Under the pieces are notes generated by a model. It saw only the letters and a list, made by a program, of their open reading frames with translations. It did no database searches and was not told the DNA's origin. Made by a program: the position numbers and the translations under genes. DNA of 64,000 nt from Marthasterias glacialis (Eukaryota; Echinodermata; Asteroidea; Forcipulatida; Asteriidae): positions 10,841,195 through 10,905,194 of the forward strand of contig OU452236.1 in assembly GCA_911728455.2 (NCBI GenBank). The letters run 5' to 3'. This document shows, in pieces, positions 1 to 10,679 of the stretch; positions within the stretch are counted from its first letter, which is position 1, and the number at the start of each line of letters is the position of its first letter.

Positions 1-1010
1 TTTGCCCGCCAGCATAGCACACGAAACAAAAAACTTGCACACAATATTGACTTTTAAATTTGCAATTACGCAATCACTTTAATACGTTCAAGCGGAACAC
101 CTTGAGCTTGTCAACAAACTCTAAATTTCTAGTTAGGTGTTCGGACTCAAGTCCGAAGACCTTTTGTTTTTGTACAGTTTTTTTTTAGGTGTTCGGACAC
201 TAGTCCGAAGACCTCTTGTTGTTGTATGGTTATTTTATTTCTTCTTTTAGGTGTTCGGGCAATTTGCCCGAAAACCTTTTGTTTTTGTTTTATTTTTAAG
301 GCGTTCGGCCAGCAGCCGAAGACCTATTGTTATTGTTCTGTTTTGTTTTCTTTTTTTCTGGGTATTTTTATCCCCGAACTGTGTCGGTCAATTTTCTCAA
401 AAAGTTAAGCTTGTATGAACTTGAAACTTACCAAGTATAAAGATCTTATTGAGTAGATGAAACCGCAACTTTTTGGGGAATGATGACGTCATTGATGACG
501 TCATTAGGTTAAATAAACATTAAATAATTCAAAAAAATTATATCTCAAGAACAGCAAATGCTACATTTAAAATCTTTGGTGAATATGACAGGTCTTGTAA
601 TGTTGGACAAATTGTATGCACAACGTGACCCCATTTGACCTTTACTTCCAGTCCAAACCGGAAGTTAAAGTTAAATGTTATATAGGGCTCTAGAGCCTAA
701 GTGAATGAAAATATGAAAAAACTTTCAATGTTTTCGGTCGAATGTTAAAGTTAAAATCATGTTATATAGGGCTCTAGAGCCTCAGTGAATAAAAATATGA
801 GCAAACTTTCAATGTGTTATATTTTCTTTAGCTCACGAGCATTCTAGAAATATAATATATGACGTCATAGCTACTCTAAATTTCTAGTTAGGTGATCGGG
901 CACTCAGCCCGGAACACCTCTTGATTTTGTTCGTTTTTTTTTAGGTGTTCGGACTCTGGTCCGAAGACCTCTTGTTTTTGTTCGTTTTTTTTTTTTTTTT
1001 AATACTTCTT
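1..1010 (+). repeat. Interspersed element copy, left-truncated by window edge
   Basis: This non-coding repeat also occurs inverted at 13180-14550. The reverse complement of 13255-13425 matches 1-150, sharing the run around aacttgcacacaatattga and the acgcaatcactt motif. The reverse complement of 14200-14480 matches about 403-700, sharing gagtagatgaaacc, aaatgctac and accggaagtt. The copy holds five AGGTGTTCGG hairpins (four at 135-325, one at 890-919), with a sixth at 943-970, and several TGACGTCA palindromes. No reading frame is shared by the two copies, so coding is unlikely. It is probably a non-autonomous mobile element or a decayed larger one; the class is not known. Confidence 0.7.
135..325 (+). 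repeat. Cluster of four AGGTGTTCGG hairpins, 52-60 bp apart
   Basis: Four hairpins lie at 135-162, 187-214, 249-277 and 299-325. Each has the plan AGGTG-TTCGGxC-loop-GxCCGAA-ACCT followed by a T-rich spacer. The stem tips read GGAC/GTCC, GGAC/GTCC, GGGC/GCCC and GGC/GCC, so the two sides change together, and the 4-5 nt loops vary freely. The related hairpins at 890-919, 943-970, 3917-3944 and 14523-14549 follow the same rule. Confidence 0.85.
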
Positions 1011-1015
1011 CTTCT
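890..1015 (+). repeat. Two AGGTGTTCGG-type hairpins plus poly-T and TTC tract
   Basis: Hairpin 890-919 has a GGGC/GCCC stem tip and hairpin 943-970 has GGAC/GTCC. A run of about 18 T and a short TTC-rich tract follow to about 1015. The same order, hairpin then poly-T then TTC repeats, recurs at 3917-4006. It appears to mark the junction of adjacent repeat units. Confidence 0.75.
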
Positions 1016-1139
1016 CCCTGGCAATCGTCCACTTTCAAATGCACACTTCTGAAGGACCTGGTATAACCTTGAAAATTCATACATAGGTGGTATATGGCAA
1101 GGAGACGAAACCGTTGTTGTGATGTCATGATGACGTCAT

Positions 1140-2955
1140 CAGGTGTCGAATTACATTAAATCAAAGTTTATTATTTCAAAAAATCATAACTCCTGAAGTA
1201 CACAATGGATTTTTACAATCTATACACCATCGGAAAGGTCTTTAAAAAATAATTAATGTCTTACAGAGATGACCCCAATTTGACCTTGTCTTCCGGTTCA
1301 AACCGGAAGTTGAAGCAAAAAAATGCGTAAAAAGTCACAATTTAAGCTGTGGAGTCAATATGAAACGGAATTTGGACATGGTTTCAGTGTACGAAATAAA
1401 ATGTAGTTTATGACCTTTGAAAATATTACATTGATGACGTCATCAAATGTTACAGTTTGTTACGACGACGAGATTAAAAATAATAATTTTTTTTATTTCA
1501 AATTTTTTTTGAGCAAACTACATGTTGAATTTTTTTGTAATAGATAACGACTATAAAAGCCTAATTGTGAAATTTGAACAAAAATGGCCGTTGCATAACC
1601 AAGTTATATTAAGGTGAAAAGTGCCGTTTTTAGCACGATCGCCGATAGAGTCTGTACAGTTACCTTACTGTGTTGCACCCCGTGCGTGTGCACTCTAGCA
1701 AACTACATGTTGAATTTTTTTGTAATAGATAACGACTATAAAAGCCTAATTGTGAAATTTGAACAAAAATGGCCGTTGCATAACCAAGTTATATTAAGGT
1801 GAAAAGTGCCGTTTTTAGCACGATCGCCGATAGAGTCTGTACAGTTACCTTACTGTGTTGCACCCCGTGCGTGTGCACTCTAGGCTTTTACTGCATGCTG
1901 TGTATATAACACGCAACAAGTCAGGTCTTGTCACAATTCATCGAACTTTGCGGTGTGTTGTTAAGTTCTGTGTGTGTGTGTGTAATGATGGCGACACAAA
2001 GAAAAACTGTTAAGTCATGCCAAGTTCAGTGTGGAAATGTTTCCCTTTATGTCATTCTGGTGGCTTAATTGTGACAGGGAGAGGAAGAGGAGACTTTACT
2101 GAGACGATCACATGCTCACGTAAGTTGTTTGATGTATAATGGTGGAGAAAATGCATTTGACAAAATGATCGTCTTTCGTTCTATATATACCGATCACGTA
2201 CGTGCTTACGTACGAGAGTCACAAGTGTGCACCAGCGGGGCCAGAGGCACTTTTCCCCCGCGAGAGTTGTTGTCGGGATACGCTGAGCAAAACTGTTTAA
2301 AAGTAAAGTTTAAAAGTAAAGTCATCGCTTTTCAAAATGTCCGTGTATTTCTTTAGCCATGCACACTTGTGTTTATGATGTTTATCAAAGTGGGGTAGTT
2401 TTTATAAAACTTTGGAACTTTTTAATACAGATAATGAGCTCGGAATTTCAATCTGTCAAATGTCAGATTGACTGTACAGTACACCAGTGTTCAGTAAAGG
2501 TGATGTTACAAAATGAGACCGTTAATTTGATATAGCGCCGTCAATGTTCACTAGCGATACACACTTTATTTTATTGACACCGCATAGATGCCGAACAAAA
2601 CGGTGGGCAGCAAGGGTTATGTTTTGATAAAAAGCAATATGAATACTATTTTGAACAGACAACCTGGCGGCAGCCAATTGCACTGCGTGGAAAAGGAACA
2701 CTTTGGAAAGCACAAAAACATTGTTTTTCCTGGCAGTTAAAATCAAAAAGGTAACTTGTTTTTCCTCCAGGAGTCGAGTTACAATAAATGTATGCGGTTC
2801 TTTATAATTTTTAGTGACCTGAGTTGACCTCGCTTCCTGCCCAAACCAGAAGTCCCCATGAAATACATATGATAAAGCTCTTTTTAATTATTTTCATATT
2901 CATATTTATTAAATCAAAGTTTATTATTAAAAAAAATCATAACTCCTGAAGTATA
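1140..2955 (+). repeat. Direct segmental duplication, copy A
   Basis: This segment is nearly identical to 4125-5755, with the same order of motifs from caggtgtcgaattac to aactcctgaagta. Copy A is about 185 bp longer, which is accounted for by the internal tandem duplication at 1513-1882. Both copies include a TATA-like string (ctatatatacc near 2181) beside the palindromic cgtacgtgcttacgtacg, but no conserved long reading frame. The minus-strand frame of 127 codons in copy B is cut short by a stop in copy A, which argues against coding. Confidence 0.85.
1513..1882 (+). repeat. 185-bp tandem duplication, two copies
   Basis: Two adjacent copies, 1513-1697 and 1698-1882, both run from gcaaactacatgttgaat to gtgtgcactcta and are practically identical. 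The paralogous segment at 4498-4684 has a single copy with several differences, so this duplication is younger than the larger segmental one. Confidence 0.92.
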
Positions 2956-3134
2956 CAATGGATTTTTACAATCTATACATCATCGGAAAGGTAATTCAAA
3001 ACTGCGTAATCGCCCTACAGACATGACCCCAATGTAACCTTGTCTTCCGGTTCAAACCGGAAGTTCAAATATTCAAAAATTCATAATTTAAGAAGTTTTT
3101 ATTATATAATCACAATTCGTACATAAAATTGTGG

Positions 3135-3765
3135 GTTAGGGAATGTCCTTTTATGTTGCACATTGCGTGACCTGTGTGACCTCTATTTCTGGTAAAACCG
3201 GAAGTAGCTCCTCATTCAAAAGTTGTCAGAGGTAGACACATGATTCTTTCACCAAGTACCAAGGTTAGGGAAGATCCTTCTCTGTTGAACATTGCGTGAC
3301 CTTTGTGACCTCTACTTGCGGTCAAACCGGAAGTAGCTCTTTATTTAAAAATGGTAAGAGCTAGGAACATGATTCTTTCACCAAATACCAAGGTTAGGGA
3401 GGATCCTTCTCTGTTACATTGCGTGACCTTTCTGACCTCTACTTCCGGTCAAACAGGAAGTAGCTCTTTATTTAAAAATGGTTAGAGCTAGGAACATGAT
3501 TATTTCACCTAATACCAAGGTAAGGGAAGACCCTTCTCTGTTGCACATTGCGTGACCTCTGCGACCTCTACTTCCGGTGAAGCCGAAAGTAGCTCCTCAT
3601 TTTTTAAGTTGTTAAAGGTGGGAACATGATTCTTTCACAAAATACCAAGGTTTGGTAAGGTCCTTCTCTGTTGCATATTGCGTACCTGTACTTCCGGTCA
3701 AACCGGAAGTAGCTCCTCATTTAAAAATGGTAAGAGCTAGGAACATGAAGGTCCTCTGCTGCAAA
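3135..3765 (+). repeat. Tandem array of a ~128-bp unit, about five copies
   Basis: Units begin with an aaggttaggga-like string near 3135, 3263, 3392, 3518 and 3648. Each contains acattgcgtgacct, then cttccggtcaaaccggaagt, then a ggaacatgattcttt string. Copies differ by substitutions and small gaps. Further units of the same family flank the 38-bp array and the TIR element at 6265-7745. Confidence 0.85.
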
Positions 3766-3916
3766 TTAAATATATTTCAAAGCACAATTTTACGTTTTTA
3801 TGTTCATATTTTTAGATACTTAAGTTGATACATTAAATAACAACTTTAACTACCATATTCCGAACACCTTGTTTTTGTGATGTCACAAAAACTTATGTCT
3901 AGTCTTTTTTTTTTTT

Positions 3917-4006
3917 AGGTGTTCGGACTTGAGTCCGAAGACCTATTGTTTTTGTACGTTTTTTTTTTTTTTTTACTTCTCCTTCTTCTTCTTCTTCTTC
4001 TTATGC
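3917..4006 (+). repeat. AGGTGTTCGG hairpin with poly-T and (TTC)n
   Basis: The hairpin at 3917-3944 (stem tip GGAC/GTCC) is followed by a poly-T run and a pure TTC tract near 3984-4002. It precedes duplication copy B exactly as 943-1015 precedes copy A, so the marker was probably duplicated with it. Confidence 0.8.
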
Positions 4007-4124
4007 CTGTCGATTGTCCACTAACAAAAGCATACTTTCTAAACTTGTATGAACTTGAAACTTCACACATAGTTAGATATTCATTAGGACATGAAACCGT
4101 TTGAGTGACGTCATGATGATCATC

Positions 4125-5755
4125 GGGTGTCGAATTACGTTAAATCAAAGTTTATTATTTCAAAAAATCATAACTGCTGAAGTACACAATGGAATTTTAC
4201 AATCTATACATCATCGGAAAGGTCTTTAAAAAATAATTAAATGTCTTACAGAGATAACCCCAATTTGACCTTGTCTTCCGGTTCAAACCGGAAGTTGAAG
4301 CAAAAAATGCTTAAAAAGTCACAATTTAAGCTGTGGAGTCAATATGAAACAGAATTTGGACATGGTTTCAGTGTACGAAATAAAATGTAGTTTATGACCT
4401 TTGAAAATATTACATTGATGACGTCATCAAATGTTACAGTTTGTTACGACGACGAGATTAAAAATAAGATTTTTTTTTTATTTCAAATTTTTTTTTGAGC
4501 AAACTACATGTTGAATTTTTTAGTAATAGATAACGACTATAAAAGCCTAATTGTGAAATTTGAACAAAATTGGCCGTTGCATAACAAAGTTATATTAAGG
4601 TGAAAAGTGCCGTTTTTAGCGCGATCGCCGATAGAGTCTGTACAGTTACCTTACTGTATTGCACCTCGTGCGTGTGCACTCTAGGCTTTTACAGCATGCT
4701 GTGTATATACATACACGCAACAAGTCAGGTCTTGTCACAGTTTATCAAACTTTGCTGTGTGTTGTTAAGTTCTGTGTTTGTGTAATAACGGCAACACGAA
4801 GAAAAACTGTTAAGTCATGCCAAGTTCAGTGTGGAAATGTTTCCCTTTATGTCATTCTGGTGGCTTAATTGTGACAGGGAGAGGAAGAGGAGACTTTACT
4901 GAGACGATCACATGCTCACGTGAGTTGTTTGATGTATAATGGTGGAGAAAATGCAATTGACAAAATGATCGTCTTTCGTTCTATATATACCGATCACGTA
5001 CGTGCTTACGTACGAGACTCACAAGTGTGCAACAGCGGGGCCAGAGGCACTTTACCCCCGCGAGAGTTGTTGTCGGGATACGCTGAGTAAAACTGTTTAA
5101 AAGTAAAGTTTAAAAGTAAAGTCATCGCTTTTCAAAATGTCCATGTATTTCTATAGCCGTGCACACTTGTGTTTATGATGTTTATCAAAGTGGGGTAGTT
5201 TTTATAAAACTTTGGAACTTTTTAATACAGATAATGAGCTCGGAATTTCAATCTGTCAAATATCAGATTGACTGTGCAATACACCAGTGTTCAGTAAAGG
5301 TGATGTTACAAAATGAGACCGTTAATTTGATATAGCGCCATCAACGTTCACTAGCGATACACACTTTATTTTATGGACACCGCATAGATGACGAACAAAA
5401 CGGAGGGCAGCAAGGGTTAATGTTTGATAAAAGGCAATATGAATACTATTTTGAACAGACAACCTGGCGGCAGCCAATTGCACTGCGTGGAAAAGGAACA
5501 CTTTGGAAAGCACGAAAACATTGCTTTTCTTGGCAGTAAAAATCAAAAAGGTAACTTGTTTTTCCTCCAGGAGTCGAGTTACAATAAATGTATGCGGTTC
5601 TTTATAATTTTTAGTGACCTGAGTTGACCTCGCTTCCTGCCCAAACCAGAAGTCCCCATATGAAATACATAAGATAAAGCTCTTTTTAATTATTTTCATA
5701 TTCATATTTATTAAATCAAAGTTTATTATTTAAAAAAATCATAACTCCTGAAGTA
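4125..5755 (+). repeat. Direct segmental duplication, copy B
   Basis: Partner of 1140-2955. It has a single copy of the 185-bp segment (4498-4684). Its scattered differences from copy A are mostly single bases, suggesting a fairly recent duplication. The minus-strand open frame 5322-5705 is not preserved in copy A and is not called as a gene. Confidence 0.85.
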
Positions 5756-6264
5756 CACAATATTCAAAAATTCATAATTTAAGAAGTTTTTATTATATAA
5801 TCACAATTCTTCAAAGGACCTAACTGGAAGTTGAAAAGTTTTGAAAATTTCAAAAATTCATATTTTAAGAAGTACTTATCACATGATCACAAATCCTACA
5901 TCAGATTGTAGAGAATTGAGCCTTCTCAAACTTTTGCTATGGGGTGACACCATTTTGATCTTTACTTCCGGTTCAAACTGGACGTTTAACGCCAATCGAT
6001 TGTCCGTGTGCGTTCAAGCGTGTCCGACATTGCTGTACAAAATCCAATGCCATTATACATGTACACATGCTTGTGTGTGCCTGGCTGTGTGTGAGATCGA
6101 TGCCCCATTGACATGTATATTAACCACGCGACATTTTTAGTCTCTTTTCAAGGTGCGCGCTCCATGCTGTGTTAGTCTTTAATGCAGGGCTTATTTAAAA
6201 CTTTAAAAATTAACAAAAAATCAACCGTTTGAGATATGAACTTTATTTTTTCGACAAATGTCAA
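5756..6264. other. Repeat-derived stretch without a recognisable gene
   Basis: The first part repeats short pieces of the preceding duplication (ttcaaaaattcataatttaag appears near 5765 and 5850). The remainder is unique in the window, with no convincing reading frame or splice pattern. The 99-codon frame at 5841-6140 starts within repeat sequence and shows no recognisable domain. Confidence 0.5.
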
Positions 6265-6770
6265 AGTAAGGGAGGGTCTTTCTTTATGACACAATGAGGG
6301 ACCTCTGTGACATCTACTTCCGGTCAAACCAGAAGTCTCTCATTTAAAGTGGTTCTGGTCAAACCGGAAGTCTCTCCTCATTTAAAGTGGTTCCGGTCAA
6401 ACCGGAAGTCTCTCCTCATTTAAAGTGGTTCCGGTCAAACCGGAAGTCTCTCGTCATTTAAAGTGGTTCCGGTCAAACCGGAAGTCTCTCCTCATTTAAA
6501 GTGGTTCCGGTCAAACCGGAAGTCTCTCCTCATTTAAAGTGGTTCCGGTCAAACCGGAAGTCTCTCCTCATTTAAAGTGGTTCCGGTCAAACCGGAAGTC
6601 TCTCCTCATTTAAAGTGGTTCCGGTCAAACCGGAAGTCTCTCCTCATTTAAAGTGGTTCCAGTCAAACCGGAAGTCTCTCCTCATTTAAAGTGGTTCCGG
6701 TCAAACCGGAAGTCTCTCCTCATTTAAAGTGGTTCCGGTCAAACCGGAAGTCTCTCCTCATTTAAAGTGG
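6265..6770 (+). repeat. 38-bp tandem array, 12 copies, inside one 128-bp unit
   Basis: The string cggtcaaacc (or tggtcaaacc) starts at 6321, then at 6356, and then every 38 bases to 6736, giving 12 copies with very few substitutions. Each unit carries the inverted pair TTCCGGT-caa-ACCGGAA. The sequence before the array (gggtctttctttatgacac to acttc) is the front of the 128-bp unit seen at 3135-3765. The array is therefore a local amplification of the middle of one such unit. Confidence 0.93.
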
Positions 6771-6789
6771 TTATAGATAGTAAGTTTAA

Positions 6790-7563
6790 GCCTGTGTCGG
6801 TTACACGGTTACACGGTTAACCAACCGATCGTCCGGTTACACGGTTACATTTTTACGGTGCGGATAACTCTCAAAAACTGTACTCAAAAGTGGCCCGAAA
6901 CGCACACCACATTGCGATCACGATGTACGCAATGCAGAATGTAATTTCCGTGTGACTCCAATAATTTGCAGGCTGATAGTCTTCGTTATCTCGCTACGTT
7001 GTGTGTTACATTAAATACAAAAAACATTGAACGCTAGAGGGCGCTTTCAACACAAGCGAATGAATGGGAGAGTGCGCCCTCTATTGTCGAAGTATACCAG
7101 TGCATTATGTCAAAACACCTTTACCTAAGAATAGACGGATCTGCGCATGCTCGGGACATCGCTGGTGCACAAAACTGCTAGACGTTTACACAGCATTGTT
7201 ATCGCTGGTGCCACGCGAAAACCGTCTAAAGCATGGTCAGTGGAGCATGTTTACGAAAAACTACACAATATGTAGGCTTTATTTAGCTAAAACTATAACA
7301 TTAAGATACCCTGGATGAATGGAATGAGTATTTAACAGTCAAATGTAAGATCTGTTTCTTGTTTTTGTTTTTTGTTTTTTTGCGGGGTGATTGCTTGAGG
7401 TCAAAGTGCTGTGATGAAGTCGCAATGTTTTGACTACACGTGCCATCGTCGTGTATACGTGTGTTTTTAACTCTAAATTTTGTTTCTTCAACGATCGGTT
7501 ACACGGGTAATCGACCGTTTCGGTTACACGGTTACAAAAATAACCGTAAACGCACAGGCTTAA
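6790..7563. mobile_element. Terminal-inverted-repeat element, non-autonomous
   Basis: The left end reads ttaagcctgtgtcggttaca and the reverse complement of the right end reads ttaagcctgtgcgtttacgg, giving an 11-bp perfect TIR. Subterminal CGGTTACACGG repeats occur at both ends (6799-6850 and 7495-7535). The element splits a 128-bp repeat unit: the unit's front is at 6265 and its ggaacacgattc part resumes at 7569. No transposase frame is seen. Target-site duplication is unclear (tagtaagt against taggtagg at best), so the superfamily is open. Confidence 0.7.
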
Positions 7564-7745
7564 TAGGTAGGAACACGATTCTTTTGCGAAATATCAAGGT
7601 TTGGAAAGGTCTTTCTTTGTGAAACATTAAGTGACCTTTGTGACCTCTACTTACGGTCAAACCGGAAATAGCTACTCATTTAAAAATGGTAAGAGCTAGG
7701 AACATGATTCTTCCACCAAATACAAAGGTTAGAGAAGGTGCTTTT
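7564..7745 (+). repeat. Continuation of 128-bp repeat units after the TIR element
   Basis: This stretch has ggaacacgattcttt, ggtctttctttgtg, ctacttacggtcaaaccgg and ggaacatgattctt in the same order as the array at 3135-3765. It represents the displaced remainder of the interrupted unit plus one more partial unit. Confidence 0.75.
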
Positions 7746-8404
7746 TTGAAGGTAGTTAACAATCTGACAAGTTCATAATTCCGTTCATAATTCCGTTCAT
7801 AAGCCGACTGACCCAATTGAAGACCAAACACCTTGTGTTTGTTTCGACAAGCACTCAATTCTAGTTATTATTATTATTACTATCTGTGGAAAATGAGCCC
7901 TAGGAAGCAGCACATTATTTTGTTTACATACAGGTGTTGATGATAGATTGATGTAGGACTTAACTGTGTGCTTTAAATTTTATAAGCCCAGATTATTTTT
8001 AAATTTACTTGGATTATTTTCAAGTAAAGTTACATCTTTTATGAAAAGGCTACTGCTACATGTAATTCATTTTCAGATGTCATCAATAACATTATATAAT
8101 ACATTATGCCATGACGTTAGTTTAGATTTGTGCCAATGATACGCATGGATGAAGAAGAGGGCATAGCTTTGTCAACAAAAGTACCATTAAAGCTTTCTTT
8201 GATATACCCATTTAAAAGATAGTAAGTTGACATTGTCATCCAGAAATTACTCAAAAACCAATCAAATATGTTTCATACCTCATTTGAAGTACATTTCATT
8301 TTAATGGACTGTTACTCATACTCGAAGATCCAAGTACTTGGTACTCAGCTGTCAGTCTTAGTAATTGGATATCAGAATACTTTGTACTCTGGTAGTTGTG
8401 TCTA
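7746..8404. other. No gene recognised
   Basis: AT-rich sequence with a short attatt tract near 7866. I see no splice-flanked open frame, RNA gene or obvious repeat partner in the window. Confidence 0.4.
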
Positions 8405-8760
8405 GTCGCCCGGTCATTCAACTGTGGAGCGTGCACAGACCACACACTGACTTACCTTTATTCAGCAAAAATACAATGAATTGACAATGGTGGAAGCCTC
8501 TCGATGCCTCATAATCCCCTTCTTGGAACAAAAGGACAAATGTCTATAATCAGTGATTACACAAAACTCGCCTCTGAATGGTCACAAAATAGGAGTAAAT
8601 GTTTGACCTTTTTTTTGCCCTTGTGTGGGTGATTGCTTTAGATTGCGTGTGCGTAGTCTGCGCATGCTCCGCAGTTGAATGACCTGGTGACCTTTGTTCC
8701 GGTGGTCCGAAATTACGTAATGTCGGCGTAAGACGGCTTCCGTTTCAGGCAGGGGAAACA
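8405..8760 (+). repeat. Interspersed repeat family R1, copy 1
   Basis: It shares the strings ggtggaagcctctcgatgcc and ttcttggaacaaaaggacaa, and the downstream agttgaatgacctg, with copies at 27010-27440 and 29560-29990. The upstream part of the family (minus this tail) is seen at 22990-23285. No common reading frame is conserved. Confidence 0.75.
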
Positions 8761-9072
8761 TTTGCGTGTAAACAAGACATCCGGCACCAACTGGTTAACA
8801 ATAATTTCTCTTCATACTCTTAAAATTTATGTAAACATTATGAGGTCTTTTGATGGGCTTTTTGAAACAAAACTCTCTTGCTTTCAGAATATCCTGTAAT
8901 ATTAATTACGAATATTATTCTCCTTACTTGCGCTTTGTGCGATCTCAGAAGGAGCTTTAAAAAAAAATCTTAAACATATTGGTACATCATTGAGCAAAAA
9001 TTCAAGATCTTTTACCACCTAAGCACCCAGTGTGGCTGCCCTTAGGATTTACTTTTATTTGATTTGTTGCAG

Positions 9073-9272
9073 ATACAAGAAATTTAATGAAGACTAAAGA
9101 CAAGCAGCCTGACGTTTCTCCATATTCATCAGAAACTGAGCATTGTGAGATGACTCGATATTACCAGACGTTACCACTAGGAGCATTCTATGATTCTAAC
9201 TTATTCCAGCAAGGTCATAACCCAATGTCAAAGTCATCTCGTACGCCCTTCAAATCTACAGGTCCAGTTCAG
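9073..9272 (+). CDS. Internal coding exon 1 of an unrecognised host gene
   Basis: An acceptor (tttgttgcag) precedes 9073 and a GT donor follows 9272. The 200-nt exon begins with two bases of a split codon and then reads 66 open codons, ending on a codon boundary. The peptide is polar and Ser/Pro/Gln-rich, with segments TRYYQTLPLGAFYDSNL and SKSSRTPFKSTGPVQ, and has no known motif I can name. The reading frame is open back to the acceptor, so the ATG at 9087 is not assumed to be the start; upstream exons probably lie outside or before this point. Its phase-0 end matches the phase-0 start of the exon at 16494. Confidence 0.7.
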
Positions 9273-10679
9273 GTGTGCAAAACTATTGGTACAACTATTT
9301 TGTTTATAAATTGTAAATTAAAAGATTACACTAAAAATTCAAAATATATTTGGTTTAACACCTCATTAATGATCTCTTCCATAATCATATTGTTAAATCT
9401 TTTTTATTCCTAATAAATCATAATACATGGATTGAGAATTAGAAATGCTTTAAAAAGTGATTTGCAAAGAAATGTATTAAAATCAAATGTTTTTCTAAGG
9501 GATTACAAGTCAATGAGAGATGTGAGTTGGTATAAACAAAAAAGGATGAGTGATTCTTTTCTTTTTCTCAAATGGGCTATTCTGGTAACTGGGATTTCCC
9601 ACATTCCAAAAGTGCAAGTCATGAAAGTGTGACCTATGTCCTTATGGGTGGCGTGTGGTAAGTATAAAACAAATTAGAGAAATTGCTTTGAATATTGGAT
9701 TTTACAGAGCTGAAGTACCAAAGAAGCAAGAGGAGAGTTCCCAAATAGTTTTGATCACATTTTTTATTTTCTTCATTTTTTTAAAGTTTTTATTAAAGAT
9801 GTATGATCTGTGCTTAAGCCTATTTTACTTTGAAAACTGAATCCAAATGTTGAATTGCTATTTTTGTAGGATGACAAAAGTTGTTAACTTTCAAATGAGA
9901 TATCGAACGAAAAAATCCATCGACGAAGAGTAATTAGTTTTATGAATTATTGTGTGGAGGACAACAATTACATCCAGAAACTCTTGGGCCGATGCTTTTC
10001 AATTTCAGCACATGTGCGTTCATTGCATAAACAGATTATGAATAACAACGCTTTGTCTGATGACAGACTGGAGCATTTACCATAGATGCATGCATGTTTA
10101 TCACACAATGTTAAACAGACATACCAAATTTGGTTTAAGCTAAGTAATATTCTTTATTAATTTATTATTTTGTCTGTTATTGTAAGCTTTGATAAAACTA
10201 CCGTGTAGGTACAAACAGTTGTGCCATAACATCAAGTCGCTTTTTCATGAGTATTCAATGTAGCGATACACTAGTGCAAAACACTAGTGCAAGTAGTTTG
10301 GTCCTGATTCCGGACACCTCCGCAAAATGATGTCAGGATCAAGTAAAGCAAAGAAAAAGTCCTACAGGAAAACAAAATATAGATCCTGAGGTGGACCTCC
10401 AATGAACTCTAGGCTTCAACATCCATTCTACATGTCAGAGATGTCATCATGTCATTACGGACACTTAACACAGTTTCTATTTCATATACTGCTAACCAAA
10501 AGCGAAAGCATTAAGCATGATACCTTGCTGGTGTTTCTTGTCAGCAGATGAGTGGCACAACAATGCAATTTATTCATTGTGAACAAGCACAAACACTTTC
10601 AAATCTTCTGTCAAAGTTTGCTGACCTGTAAACAGCTATATGAAAATGGGCACTGGTGTAATCTTTGAGATTAAACCAC
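9273..10679. other. Intronic stretch, nothing recognised
   Basis: AT-rich sequence inside the 7.2-kb intron between the first two recognised exons. Weak acceptor-like strings occur (tatttttgtag near 9869), but no downstream frame fits the neighbouring exon phases. Confidence 0.4.

Noticed and set aside
5322..5705. 127-codon minus-strand frame in duplication copy B
   Set aside because: Copy A has a stop in the same frame and no domain is recognisable, so there is no sign of protein constraint.
6310..6770. CRISPR-like array
   Set aside because: The 38-bp units are contiguous with no unique spacers, and the genome is eukaryotic.
9869..9932. Possible extra host-gene exon after tatttttgtag
   Set aside because: The frame is short and ends in stops. 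Flanking exons already match in phase without it.
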